DNA from: Syntrophorhabdaceae bacterium
GTDB taxonomy: Bacteria > Desulfobacterota > Syntrophorhabdia > Syntrophorhabdales > Syntrophorhabdaceae
DNA: 56,436 nucleotides
Direction: 5' to 3'
NCBI GenBank assembly: GCA_026415675.1
Contig: JAOAGQ010000040.1
Span: 1-56,436 of the forward strand
In this document: one piece after another, positions 43,410-52,759 of the stretch
Numbering within the stretch: position 1 is the first letter of the stretch
Layout: the number at the start of each line of letters is the position of its first letter
Notes under the pieces: generated by a model
What the model was told of the DNA's origin: nothing
What the model saw: the letters and a program-made list of their open reading frames with translations, nothing else
Database searches by the model: none
Position numbers and translations under genes: made by a program

Positions 43410-46137
43410 TCCCCTTCACCCTCATCAATACCTTTCTTGCGGCGTTTCTCACCGTTTCATCACTGTCGTATAATGCAACCTTTGAAAGTTGTTTCTCACC
43501 GAACCTGCTCCCGAGATAACCCAGGGCATTTACCGCAGAGAGTCTCACCTCCCCATCCGCATCGTCGAGGGCAGATACAATCGCCTCTGTGGCATCGGGG
43601 TGTTTCATCCGGGCAAGGATATCTATGGTAGAACTCCTTACGTGGGGGTTGGGATTATTTAAACCTTCTGCAATCCATTCGATGTATCTCCCCATCAGTT
43701 GAGAGAGCTTCGAAATACATAAATTTCTCCTATTTTTAAAGGATGTAAGCTGAAGGAGTGCGGAAATCGCGTCTCTACTTCCGATTTGGCTTAAAGATTC
43801 TATTGCCATTTCAGCCACCTCCTCGTTTCCCTCGGAGCTTGCGATCCGCTTCAATATATTGACCGCCTCAACCCCTCCCCGTAAACCCAGGGCACGAATC
43901 GTCTCCATCTTTATTAATCTGTCCCTTGAATGGACGGTGGAAAGGAGGAGATTTAATGCTTCGGGGTGCGTGATCTTTCCCAGGGCAACTACGGTTGTCC
44001 TTGCGATGTCGATATTTTCGTTTTCTATAAATCTTTTGAGAACCTCTACCGCCTTTTCACTCCCTATCTTTCCTATAGCCTCAATGGCAGAAATACGGAC
44101 CTGCTCCGCATTATCCTTATCTATCATCTCTACCAATATATCGAGAACTTCGGGGTCTCCCCTCTCCCCTGCTGCCCTTGCCGCAAAGTATCTAACCCAT
44201 GGGTCAGGGTCGGACAAAGCCTTTTTAAGGTAAATAAACGCCCCCTTCTCCTCTATTTGACCGAGGGCAGATGCAGCCGCCCCACGTACTTTCGGGGTAT
44301 CTTTCTCTATTGCATAAGCGATGACATCTAGCGCCCTTTTATCTTCGAGAAAAGGGAGACATTGAATGGCGGCGTAGCGGACATTCTCCGCCTCATCCTT
44401 GCATCTTTCTAAAAGGAGGTCTATACACTCCTCGTAGCCGAAATAGCCCGCTATCCTTACCGCCGATTCCCTTACTATCGGGTCTTCGTCCTTGAGGGGG
44501 GTAAGCATCCTCTTGGACATATCGGGATGGCCTATGGAATTGAGGGCCGATATCACCGCCTGTCTTACGCCTATATCCTTCTCCCCTATGTGTCCTATCA
44601 GTGCCTCATAGGCATCCCTGTCCCCTATCTTTGCCAGTGCCCCTGCGGAAAGTATAGCAAGTTCGGGATCATCGTCGAGAACGGATATCAATACTGGTAA
44701 TGCCCTTCTGTCCCCTATACGGCCTAAGGCAATGATAGCCGATTTCCTTATCTCTCTATCCTCTGAATAGGCCATATCTATAAGAAGGTTCACAACTTTC
44801 TGCCCATGTTTGACGATAGAATCTATTATTTCTTTTCTCGCAGAGGTCTTACCCAGTATCCCCGTCAATGCCCTGCCTATCTCTTCCCCCTCAAGCCAAC
44901 CGAGAATCATAGCGATGATATGGAGTAAATCATCGGGGGCACTATCGAGGAGCCCTATTATCTTCTCCGCTACGGTCTTGCTTATTGACCTTTTTACTGT
45001 ATCTGCAATTACCTCCCCTTCTCCGTATTGCTCGTTATAACGTTCATAGATGGCAGCAATAGCTTTGAGTATGGAGGAAATATTGGTGTCAGTCCTGTCC
45101 ATTAATGAAAAAAGATGGGGTATCACATCTTCATTGCCGAGTACACCTATCGCATCAACGGCAGGACCTGCAAACATCTCATCATCGAGGAGGTGTACAA
45201 GTCTCGGCACCACCCTCTCATCTCCTATGCTTACAAGGGCATCTATCGCAGGGAAGGTAAGGAAAAAGTCTTTGGTCTCGAGAATTTCGAGCAAAGGCTC
45301 CACAGCATCCTCTGCCTTTATCTTTCCCAGGGCCTCTACCGCATGGTATCTCACATTGATATCTTCATCGTTTAAGGCTTTTATAAGATAGGGTACTGCC
45401 TTTTTATCCCTTATTTCACCGAGGGAAAGGGCTGCATACTGTCTCAACTCATTGTCCTCGGAAGATAGAAAATCTATTAGTGCCTCCGTTACCTCAAGTT
45501 CGCTCATGGTGAGTATCTGGAGTGCACTGTTTAAGATATTGATATTTTTGTGCTCCTCCTTTAGTGCCTTGAGAAGGGACCCTACTGTATTGAAATCCGT
45601 TCGACTCCTCAAGGCATCAACTGCCACCTTTCTCACCCGCCAACTCTCATCCTTTAAAACTTCCTTTATGATACTCTTATCCTCAATGGACTCTTCCTGA
45701 ATGAGATATCTCACGGCAGAAAGTCTTTCTACTTCGTTTTTGCTTTTTAACTTTTCAGAAATCAGCCTTTCCTTCTCCAGCCTTTCCGTCATATCTTCAA
45801 CGGTGACGATGGTACCCACTATCTCCTCGTTCTCCCTAAGGGGGGCTATGGTCACCCTCTGCTGCATAGTCTCATAAAATACAGAGGGCTTCAAAGGCTT
45901 ACAGGGAATGAGATGGCGGTGAAATAAAGGGGATAGAACCTCTACAACACCGTTTTCGAGGACATTTTGAAACCTTTTTCTCAGATGCTTCTTATCTAAA
46001 TCGGGCGCAACGGTATCGAGGGGTTTATCCTTTACCTCCGATTTTTTGATGCCCGTTGCCCCCTCGAGCCATTCATCCCAGGTTTTGATCTTCAGATTTC
46101 TATCCGTTGTAAATATCCCTATAGACCCCATACCCAT
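43393..46137 (-). CDS. PAS plus HEAT-repeat protein within the che operon
   Basis: 914 residues. Residues 1 to about 125 are a PAS domain of the same subtype as the GGDEF and HD-GYP proteins (T-T-D-R-N-L-K-I, M-Q-Q-R-V-T-I-A-P-L, E-D-M-T-E-R). A short coiled coil is followed by some 750 residues of HEAT/PBS-lyase-like repeats of about 31 residues: repeated A-V-x-A-L-G-x-I and D-x-x-V-R-x-x-A. This gives a long curved scaffold for protein binding. No enzyme domain. The gene sits between mcp and cheR and overlaps cheR. I infer a sensor-scaffold that docks on the chemosensory array; no described Che component has this layout to my knowledge. Confidence 0.9.
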   Translation of the reverse strand: MGMGSIGIFTTDRNLKIKTWDEWLEGATGIKKSEVKDKPLDTVAPDLDKKHLRKRFQNVLENGVVEVLSPLFHRHLIPCKPLKPSVFYETMQQRVTIAPLRENEEIVGTIVTVEDMTERLEKERLISEKLKSKNEVERLSAVRYLIQEESIEDKSIIKEVLKDESWRVRKVAVDALRSRTDFNTVGSLLKALKEEHKNINILNSALQILTMSELEVTEALIDFLSSEDNELRQYAALSLGEIRDKKAVPYLIKALNDEDINVRYHAVEALGKIKAEDAVEPLLEILETKDFFLTFPAIDALVSIGDERVVPRLVHLLDDEMFAGPAVDAIGVLGNEDVIPHLFSLMDRTDTNISSILKAIAAIYERYNEQYGEGEVIADTVKRSISKTVAEKIIGLLDSAPDDLLHIIAMILGWLEGEEIGRALTGILGKTSARKEIIDSIVKHGQKVVNLLIDMAYSEDREIRKSAIIALGRIGDRRALPVLISVLDDDPELAILSAGALAKIGDRDAYEALIGHIGEKDIGVRQAVISALNSIGHPDMSKRMLTPLKDEDPIVRESAVRIAGYFGYEECIDLLLERCKDEAENVRYAAIQCLPFLEDKRALDVIAYAIEKDTPKVRGAAASALGQIEEKGAFIYLKKALSDPDPWVRYFAARAAGERGDPEVLDILVEMIDKDNAEQVRISAIEAIGKIGSEKAVEVLKRFIENENIDIARTTVVALGKITHPEALNLLLSTVHSRDRLIKMETIRALGLRGGVEAVNILKRIASSEGNEEVAEMAIESLSQIGSRDAISALLQLTSFKNRRNLCISKLSQLMGRYIEWIAEGLNNPNPHVRSSTIDILARMKHPDATEAIVSALDDADGEVRLSAVNALGYLGSRFGEKQLSKVALYDSDETVRNAARKVLMRVKGSGILQ

Positions 46138-46152
46138 CCTATTACTGATAAA

Positions 46153-48246
46153 CTAACCCATCCTTTCCACAATTATATCAATAGATTTTACTTTTTCAAC
46201 AAGATTTGAAACGATTTTTACCGCATCAAGGGCGGTCTCCGCATCCTTTTCGACGAGCCTCCTTATCTCCGAGATAAATTCATTGGCTTTACTTACAAGC
46301 TCCGATTGCCTTTTGTTTACCCTTGTAATAAGCTTTAACTGTTTTGTAATGTTCTCCGTGGCACTACTTATATCCTTCATGGCCCTTGACTGCTCACTCA
46401 TCGCCTTCGTTGTCTGGTCCGCCTGCTTTCTCATATTTTCAACGGCAAGGCTAATTTGATTTGCCGCGGTTGCCTGCTCCCCCATTGCCCTGCTGATACC
46501 TTCTATTAGTCTTACAAGTCTGAATGCCTCCCGGGATATCTGTTCCCCTGCCGTTGCTTGCTCTGAAAGGGCTTTCGATATGCTGGCCGTCCCCTTTCTC
46601 ATATTCTCCATCGTCTTTACAATCTGGTTTGCCCCTGTTGCCTGCTCCTTTGTTGCCCTGCTCACCTGGGAAGCATAGTTGCTCGTGTTCTGTGCCGCCT
46701 TCATGATGTCCCTTGATGCCTTTGCCTGCTCTGCCATTGCGATTGAGACCTGCTGGGCGATCTTTCGCATCTGGGAGCTTATCTGGACCATACCCTGGAT
46801 GGTTTTTGTCTGTTCAGAGGTGGCACCGGCAATCTGCTTTGCCTGAGTTGCCGTTACATTCACCTCATTTACAAGGTTTTGGCCTGCCATTAACTGTTCG
46901 TTTGTTGCGGTCGAAATCTGATTAACAAGTTGGGCCGTCTCCTCTATGCCGAAGAGTATCTTTTTCAAGCTCTTTCCCGCACCCTCTGCGAGAAGACTAC
47001 CTTCCTCTGCCACCTTTAAACCCTCGTTTGTAGAAACCACTGCATCCTGGGTTACATCCTGAAATCCCTTTATAATATTTGATATGTCAGATGTGGCCTT
47101 GGCGGAACGTTCAGCAAGGTTTCTTATCTCCTCCGCCACAACGGCAAAACCCCTTCCTGCCTCCCCGGCTCTTGCCGCCTCAATGGAAGCGTTAAGGGAA
47201 AGGAGGTTCGTCCTCTCGGCAATGAGATTTATTGTATTAACTATACTCCCTATCTCCGAGGAACGCTTCCCCATATCCTTGATAACAGTTGCGGACTCCT
47301 TCATCGTTTCTTTAATCTTTAAAAGGGCCTGTAAGGATCTCTCAATGGTTACCCCGCCCTCTTCTGCATCTTTGGCAGCACGTCTTGTTATCTCGTCTGC
47401 GGTCTTTGCAAGGTTTGCAACAGAACGGATGGAGCGGTCAAGCTGTGCAGAGGCGGATGCTGAACTTGATGCGGATTCACTTATCTTCTCTGCATTTGAT
47501 GCTACAGATTGTGTTGACCGGGCGGTCTGCTCTATGGAGGTAGAGATCTGCTCAACAAGGGAGGCGAGGTTCTCCGTTGTGGCAGAGACCTCTTCTATTG
47601 AGGCTGCCATCTCGTTGATGGATGATGAGGTCTCCTCCGCCGCTGCGGCAAGGTCATCGGCATTTCCACTTACAGACTGTATGGAACGGGCCATCTGTTC
47701 CATTGTGGAGGCGGTTTCATCAATGGATGTTACAAGACCATCGGTTTCATTGCTCACATGTTTTATGGAAGCTGCCATCTCATTCATAGATGAGGTTACT
47801 TCGGTGGCGGATGTGGCCATCTCCTGGGCGTTATCGGCAACACTTTTTATGGATGCCGATGTCTCTGTGGTAGAAGATGCGGTCTCGTTAATGGATGCGG
47901 TAAGACTCACCATGTTTGCTGTAACCTCCTCTATGGAGGCTGCCATCTCATTGATGGATGATGTATGTTCCTCGATGGAAGTCGCAATCGAATCTATTTG
48001 TGTTTCACTCTCTTTTATAACGGATGTAAGCTCATATACGCCTTTTATCACCTCATCGAGGCTACGAACCTGTTTTTCCGCATCTTCTTTTAATTTCTCG
48101 TTAATCTTAGAAAGCTCATTCCCAGACCTTTCTATCTCTAACCTGTACTCCTTTAATGGGGATAAGCGGGAGACTCTACTTTTAACGGTATCCTTTTCCT
48201 CACCCTTCTTTCTCTTTGCCTTTTCTCTTTCCTTTTGCTCTGCCAT
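46153..48246 (-). CDS. Soluble methyl-accepting chemotaxis protein
   Basis: 697 residues from ATG 48246 (AAGGAGG). No membrane segment or recognisable sensor domain. A charged basic N-terminus of about 25 residues leads into a very long coiled-coil region in which a serine-, glutamate- and alanine-rich unit (S-I-N-E-M-A-A-S-I-E-E-V) recurs several times. The conserved MCP hairpin tip (I-A-E-R-T-N-L-L-S-L-N-A-S-I-E-A-A-R-A-G-E) lies near residues 355-375. Cytoplasmic receptor expected to pair with CheW and CheA next to it. The repeated region may act in place of a HAMP segment. Signal source unknown. Confidence 0.92.
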   Translation of the reverse strand: MAEQKEREKAKRKKGEEKDTVKSRVSRLSPLKEYRLEIERSGNELSKINEKLKEDAEKQVRSLDEVIKGVYELTSVIKESETQIDSIATSIEEHTSSINEMAASIEEVTANMVSLTASINETASSTTETSASIKSVADNAQEMATSATEVTSSMNEMAASIKHVSNETDGLVTSIDETASTMEQMARSIQSVSGNADDLAAAAEETSSSINEMAASIEEVSATTENLASLVEQISTSIEQTARSTQSVASNAEKISESASSSASASAQLDRSIRSVANLAKTADEITRRAAKDAEEGGVTIERSLQALLKIKETMKESATVIKDMGKRSSEIGSIVNTINLIAERTNLLSLNASIEAARAGEAGRGFAVVAEEIRNLAERSAKATSDISNIIKGFQDVTQDAVVSTNEGLKVAEEGSLLAEGAGKSLKKILFGIEETAQLVNQISTATNEQLMAGQNLVNEVNVTATQAKQIAGATSEQTKTIQGMVQISSQMRKIAQQVSIAMAEQAKASRDIMKAAQNTSNYASQVSRATKEQATGANQIVKTMENMRKGTASISKALSEQATAGEQISREAFRLVRLIEGISRAMGEQATAANQISLAVENMRKQADQTTKAMSEQSRAMKDISSATENITKQLKLITRVNKRQSELVSKANEFISEIRRLVEKDAETALDAVKIVSNLVEKVKSIDIIVERMG

Positions 48247-48260
48247 GTTATATACCTCCT

Positions 48261-48725
48261 TCACCTGTTTTCATGTTCAAACAGTTTTTTATTATCAGTG
48301 AGTTTTAAAACCTCATCTATGTTTAATATCAAGACAAGCGTGTCCTCTAACGTTGCCACACCCTCGAGATATTTCCCGCTGAGACCGGATATCGCCTCAG
48401 GGGGTGGGGTTATCGCATCTTTCGGTATGGAAATGAATTCCCGGGCATTATCCACAATAAGCCCCACCTTACGGCTACCCCTTTGGACAACGATAATCCT
48501 CGTTTTTATATCGTATTCCACCTTTTCAAAGCCGAATCTTGCCCTAAGATTGATGGCAGGTATCACCTCACCCCTTAAAAACACGAGACCTTCTACAAAA
48601 CTCGGGGCGTTCGGAACAGGCGTTATATGTTCCACCATCTCCATCTGCTGAACATCGTTACTTTTTACCGCATATGTGGTCCCCACAAGTTTAAAGAGTA
48701 TATAGTGTTCTCTCTCTTCAGGCAT
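48261..48725 (-). CDS. cheW: Receptor coupling protein
   Basis: 154 residues from ATG 48725 with AAGGAGG; a GTG at 48734 lies in the Shine-Dalgarno. Single CheW domain (Y-I-L-F-K-L-V-G-T-T-Y-A-V, R-G-E-V-I-P-A-I-N-L-R). It links CheA to the MCP. Between cheA and mcp in the operon. Confidence 0.93.
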   Translation of the reverse strand: MPEEREHYILFKLVGTTYAVKSNDVQQMEMVEHITPVPNAPSFVEGLVFLRGEVIPAINLRARFGFEKVEYDIKTRIIVVQRGSRKVGLIVDNAREFISIPKDAITPPPEAISGLSGKYLEGVATLEDTLVLILNIDEVLKLTDNKKLFEHENR

Positions 48726-48754
48726 GTAATACACCTCCTTTCAAGACCTAAAGT

Positions 48755-50758
48755 TCACCTTTTAACCGCCATATCTATGAGGTCAGAGGCATTCAGAATC
48801 AAAACGGGCCTTCCATCCCCCAGTTCCGTTGCACCCCCTATGCCTTTCACGCTTACAAGGGGGTCTGTAACAGGCCTCACCACAATCTCCCTTTTTGTAA
48901 GCACTTGCTCTACCATCACCGCCACAGAGTTTAACCCACTGCCTATCACAAGCCCGTATATGATTTGACCGTAACACTCCTCAAGGTTAAAAAGCCTGTT
49001 CAGCCTTATCACAGGTAAGGGGGAACCCCTGTATACGAGGAGTTCGTTCTTCTCCATTACCGTTATCTTTTCCTTTTCTATCTCTATCACCTCCCTGACA
49101 GAAGGCTGGGGTATGGCGAATAACTGCCCCCCGGAGATGAGTATAAATGCATCTACGATTAAAAGGGTTAACGGCAGGTTTATGATAAAACGTGTGCCTT
49201 TATCAAGTTCCGTCTCAAGGGAGATGGAACCCCCGAGTTCTTCCACGGTATTTTTCACAATCGCCATGCCGAACCCCCTGCCACTGGCCATATCCGCCTC
49301 TTCCTTTATTGAAAAGCCAGGCAAACAGATGATATTCAGGATCTCCCTCTCCCTGCCCGACAGAATAGATGATAAATCCTCTTTTATTATGCCTTCTGAT
49401 TTAGCCTTGGAAACAATCCTATCGACATCGATACCTCTGCCGTCGTCTTCTATCTCTATTATTACAGATTCCCCTGCTGTACGGGCGCCGATTTTGATCC
49501 TTCCCTCTTTTGTTTTTCCTTTTGCAACCCTCTCGTCCTCTTTTTCTATGCCATGGCTCACCGCATTTCGCACAAGGTGTAATATTGGCTCTATCATCTT
49601 CTCAACAACGAGCTTGTCTATCTCTGTTTTTTCCCCTGTAATTTCAAGGTTAATCCTCTTTTTCGTCTCCCTTTCCAGGTCTTTTATCACAAATCTCATC
49701 CTCTCAAAGACCTCTCCAATGGGTACCATTCTTATACGCATCACCCCTTCCCGGAGGACCTTTAACTGTCTCCCCATCTGGATGTGTGTCTCTTCGAGAA
49801 AATCCATTTCGTCTTCAGGGATATATTTTGAAATCCTTCTTATACTGTCATCGAGTCTTGCCCTTGTGATGACAAGCTCTCCCACCCTCTCCATGAGTTC
49901 ATCAAGCCTGTTTAAGTCAACCCTTACGATGTTGGTCGATGAAATCATCGTAAATTTATCACGATGGGTTGGCCCCTCCTCTATTCCCTTTTCTTTCTTT
50001 TGTCTCTCCTCGGGTATTGCATATCTCTTCCATCTGAGGCCATCATCTCTCCAGACCGCAAAGACAGACTCATCCATATCTGTTGAAACTATAAACTCAA
50101 AGGCAACACCCCCATCATCCAGTATCTTCGGTGCCGCATGGAGGATCTCTCCATTGGATGTAAGTCTTTCCCTTATCAACCCTACGTTTATCCCCTTTTC
50201 TGCAAGCTGATTCGATGGAAAAAAACTGAACTGCCAGATCTGCCTCCCTTTTTTTATCTCCCCCTCTATAAGGGATAAAACCTCATCCTCAAGCTGGGGC
50301 GTCTTTTTTGTGTCTTCTTTCTTTTCCGATAAAACTTCCCTCTCCTTTCCCCTAAGGAGGTTCTGTATCTTCTCGTCGAAATCATCTATGCGGGGGATTT
50401 CCCTACCCAATTTTTTCTCTACGAGAACGAACTCAAGGGTCTTTATCCCCTCTATGATTACATCTATCGCATCATGGGAGAGATCGAGCTTTCCGTCTCT
50501 TATCGCCTTAAAATAATCCTCTATTGAATGGGAAAGGGCTTCCGCCTCTTCAAAACCCACCATACCCGATAGACCTTTTATCGTATGCAAGCTCCTCAAA
50601 AGTTCATCGATCACCTTCTTTTCAGGTTTTTTTGAAGGCTCAAGGAGAATGGCATTTCTTTTTATCGATGTGATATGCTCTTCGCATTCTGAAAAGTAGT
50701 CATCGAGGTATTCCGATGATATAAATATCCCTTTCTCTCCTTTAGTCTCCATATCCAT
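48755..50758 (-). CDS. cheA: Chemotaxis histidine kinase
   Basis: 667 residues. P1 phosphotransfer domain with His58 in S-L-H-T-I-K-G; a linker region with a possible P2 variant; dimerisation and kinase core with N-box H-L-V-R-N-A-V-S-H-G-I-E, G1 D-D-G-R-G-I-D and G2 G-R-G-F-G-M; C-terminal CheW-like domain. It phosphorylates CheY, CheB and probably the double receiver protein. The start overlaps the stop of the double receiver gene (TAATG). Confidence 0.95.
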   Translation of the reverse strand: MDMETKGEKGIFISSEYLDDYFSECEEHITSIKRNAILLEPSKKPEKKVIDELLRSLHTIKGLSGMVGFEEAEALSHSIEDYFKAIRDGKLDLSHDAIDVIIEGIKTLEFVLVEKKLGREIPRIDDFDEKIQNLLRGKEREVLSEKKEDTKKTPQLEDEVLSLIEGEIKKGRQIWQFSFFPSNQLAEKGINVGLIRERLTSNGEILHAAPKILDDGGVAFEFIVSTDMDESVFAVWRDDGLRWKRYAIPEERQKKEKGIEEGPTHRDKFTMISSTNIVRVDLNRLDELMERVGELVITRARLDDSIRRISKYIPEDEMDFLEETHIQMGRQLKVLREGVMRIRMVPIGEVFERMRFVIKDLERETKKRINLEITGEKTEIDKLVVEKMIEPILHLVRNAVSHGIEKEDERVAKGKTKEGRIKIGARTAGESVIIEIEDDGRGIDVDRIVSKAKSEGIIKEDLSSILSGREREILNIICLPGFSIKEEADMASGRGFGMAIVKNTVEELGGSISLETELDKGTRFIINLPLTLLIVDAFILISGGQLFAIPQPSVREVIEIEKEKITVMEKNELLVYRGSPLPVIRLNRLFNLEECYGQIIYGLVIGSGLNSVAVMVEQVLTKREIVVRPVTDPLVSVKGIGGATELGDGRPVLILNASDLIDMAVKR

Positions 50759-51573
50759 TACCCCTTTTCATCGCCCCCTCTTTTCTCCAGTAACTTTTTC
50801 GCGTTACCTAAGAGTTCTTCGGGTCTAAAAGGTTTTGTCATATAGATCGTTGCCCCTGCTTTAAATGCTTTATCTCGGGAAGCCTCGTCCCCCTTTGTTG
50901 TAAGGACAATAACGGGTATTTTTTTAAATCTTTCGTGTTGCCTTAAAAAACCTAAAACCTCAAGGCCATGGACATCCGGCATATTGAGGTCAAGGGTGAG
51001 AAGGTCTATCTTGCCTATCGCAATCTGCTCTATCGCCTCAAGCCCGTTTGCTGCCTCGATAAACTTCACATCTTTAATGGGCATAAGGCACGCCATGATC
51101 ATCCTTCTCATTGTGGCGGAATCGTCCACTACGAGTATGTTCACCACCCTTCTCTGCTCCTTCTCTTTTTTTCCAGACTCTGCAAAAAAAAGGTCATGGA
51201 TAACAGGGATCAGGTTTGTGGCAAACTCCGATTTTATGACAAAACCTTCTGCCCCGGATTTTTCGGCAAGATTTTTATATTCAGGATTATCATACAGTGT
51301 GAGTATTACAACAAAAGGTGGTTTTTCCATTTCCTTAATCTTTTTTGTCGCCTCAACGCCTGTCATATCAGGTAAGACAAAATCCATTAAAACAAGATCT
51401 GGTTTTAATTTTGCTACCAGCTCTATCGACTGCTCGCCGTTTAATGCCTCGCCTATTATCTCAATACGAGACTCCATGGAGAGAAAACCCTTTTCCACCT
51501 CGAGAAAATCTGAACTATCGTCCACAATGAGTGTTCTTATCTTTTTAATTTTTGCATCCTCCATAGCATCCAT
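50758..51573 (-). CDS. Protein with two receiver domains
   Basis: 271 residues: a NarL-like receiver (D64 in V-L-M-D) and a CheY-like receiver (L-L-T-L-D-L-N-M-P) joined by a short linker, with no output domain. Both keep the acidic pair and the K-P/K-S lysine (second: Y-M-T-K-P-F). Overlapping cheA, it probably receives phosphate from CheA, either as a phosphate sink or as an output with two states. It is the first gene of the cheA group. Confidence 0.88.
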   Translation of the reverse strand: MDAMEDAKIKKIRTLIVDDSSDFLEVEKGFLSMESRIEIIGEALNGEQSIELVAKLKPDLVLMDFVLPDMTGVEATKKIKEMEKPPFVVILTLYDNPEYKNLAEKSGAEGFVIKSEFATNLIPVIHDLFFAESGKKEKEQRRVVNILVVDDSATMRRMIMACLMPIKDVKFIEAANGLEAIEQIAIGKIDLLTLDLNMPDVHGLEVLGFLRQHERFKKIPVIVLTTKGDEASRDKAFKAGATIYMTKPFRPEELLGNAKKLLEKRGGDEKG

Positions 51574-51714
51574 CCTGCTATAACGTAAGTTTTGGATAAA
51601 TTTTATTCATTGTGGGCATAAAACGAAATAGGGGAAAGGCAGGATTTTTTCAAAAAAAATACACTAAAAAATTTCAGTTTTGAATTTTCGTTCTAAACAG
51701 GATCATTTTGAAGA

Positions 51715-51873
51715 TTAGAGGTGAAAATGTTCAAAGAATTTCTCTATAAAAACAATAAGAAGAAGACCCAGGATTGTAATTATTATACTTTTCCAGTTCT
51801 CAACAACGAAATAGCACATAAAGATATACCATACAAACTGAAAAGGAGTAAGTAAAATCCATCCAGAACCCAT
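51715..51873 (-). CDS. Possible small hydrophobic ORF
   Basis: 52-codon ATG frame encoding a mostly hydrophobic peptide with two possible membrane helices. It sits in AT-rich sequence next to an intergenic repeat, with no good ribosome-binding site. A longer reading of the frame would translate the repeat itself and is not believable. Probably not a gene. Confidence 0.2.
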   Translation of the reverse strand: MGSGWILLTPFQFVWYIFMCYFVVENWKSIIITILGLLLIVFIEKFFEHFHL

Positions 51874-51941
51874 AAATAAATTATAGCATAGAAAAATAGG
51901 AACGATTTTGATTGTTCCTGGGGCGTTGCGATTTTTTATCA

Positions 51942-52047
51942 GCCACAGACAAAGGCAGATGGGTACAGATAAAAACACCTCCGTGTTCTCTGTGGGCTCT
52001 GTGAGAGACATTATAAATATCTGCCTTTATCCGATGTTATCTGTGGC
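51942..52047. repeat. Intergenic inverted-repeat element
   Basis: GCCACAGACAAAGGCAGAT (51942-51960) recurs inverted at 52019-52047 with about ten extra bases in the right arm. The interior carries CTCTGTGGGCTCTGTG-like direct repeats. This resembles small dispersed non-coding repeats of environmental anaerobes, perhaps MITE- or REP-like. It lies in the gap between the cheA group and the narL gene. Confidence 0.55.
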
Positions 52048-52090
52048 CAAAATTATTTTATTTATGATCTTTTATTGGGTAACCAAAAAA

Positions 52091-52759
52091 TCATTCAACC
52101 AGTTTAGCCTTGACAGCGTATCTTACAAGGCCTGCTATGTTGTGGATGTCGAGGATGTCCATGATCTGGGTCCTATGGGCATCCACTGTGTTCACGCTGA
52201 TATTCAACTTCTTTGCAATCTCTTTTGTGGTGTATCCTTCGGCAATGAGCTGGAGTATCTCTCTTTGCCTCGATGTCAATACCTCAAAAACATTTTTCTC
52301 TCCCTTATCATCTTTCACCCTGCCTTCTGTTCTTGATATATAATCCGTGACCACCTGTTTAGAAATGGACGGGCTCAGATATATCTCACCTTTTATAACG
52401 GACTTTATCGCGAACTCAAGCTCTTCGATCCCCGAATCCTTTAAAAGATACCCCGATACCCCTGCCTTTAACGACTGGTACACGTATTCTTCACTGGCAT
52501 GCATGGATAGCATGATGATTTTGGTATGGGGGTATTCCTTTTTTATTCTGGAAGCCACCTCGATCCCGTTTAAACCCGGTATCGCTATGTCGAGCAAGAC
52601 TATGTCGGGCATTGATTTTTCTACTATATTGAGCGCCTCTCTCCCGTCCCCTGTCTCCGCTACCACATTTAAATTTCCTATGGATTCGACGAGGGCCTTT
52701 ATGCCCTGCCTTACAAGGGTGTGGTCTTCCACGAGGAGTATGTTAACAACTTTACCCAT
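52091..52759 (-). CDS. NarL/LuxR-type response regulator
   Basis: 222 residues: receiver with D57 (I-V-L-L-D), then a LuxR helix-turn-helix (L-T-S-R-Q-R-E-I-L-Q-L-I-A-E-G-Y-T-T-K-E-I-A, about 155-215). DNA-binding transcription regulator. It directly abuts the kinase gene upstream and is its obvious partner. Confidence 0.93.
   Translation of the reverse strand: MGKVVNILLVEDHTLVRQGIKALVESIGNLNVVAETGDGREALNIVEKSMPDIVLLDIAIPGLNGIEVASRIKKEYPHTKIIMLSMHASEEYVYQSLKAGVSGYLLKDSGIEELEFAIKSVIKGEIYLSPSISKQVVTDYISRTEGRVKDDKGEKNVFEVLTSRQREILQLIAEGYTTKEIAKKLNISVNTVDAHRTQIMDILDIHNIAGLVRYAVKAKLVE

Noticed and set aside
43437-48264. CRISPR-like or tandem DNA repeats in the HEAT and MCP genes
   Set aside because: Repetition is at protein level with variable codons; no fixed direct repeats with unique spacers exist.
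47084-48301. 405-codon plus-strand ORF antisense to the MCP
   Set aside because: A shadow of the repetitive serine/alanine-rich coiled-coil codons; the MCP frame has clear family motifs.
49113-50210. 365-codon plus-strand ORF antisense to cheA
   Set aside because: Serine-rich mirror of the CheA frame, without motifs or start signals.
51715-52011. 98-codon minus-strand ORF
   Set aside because: Its N-terminal 40 codons are a translation of the intergenic inverted repeat, and no good ribosome-binding site is present. Only the last 52 codons are kept as a very weak candidate.
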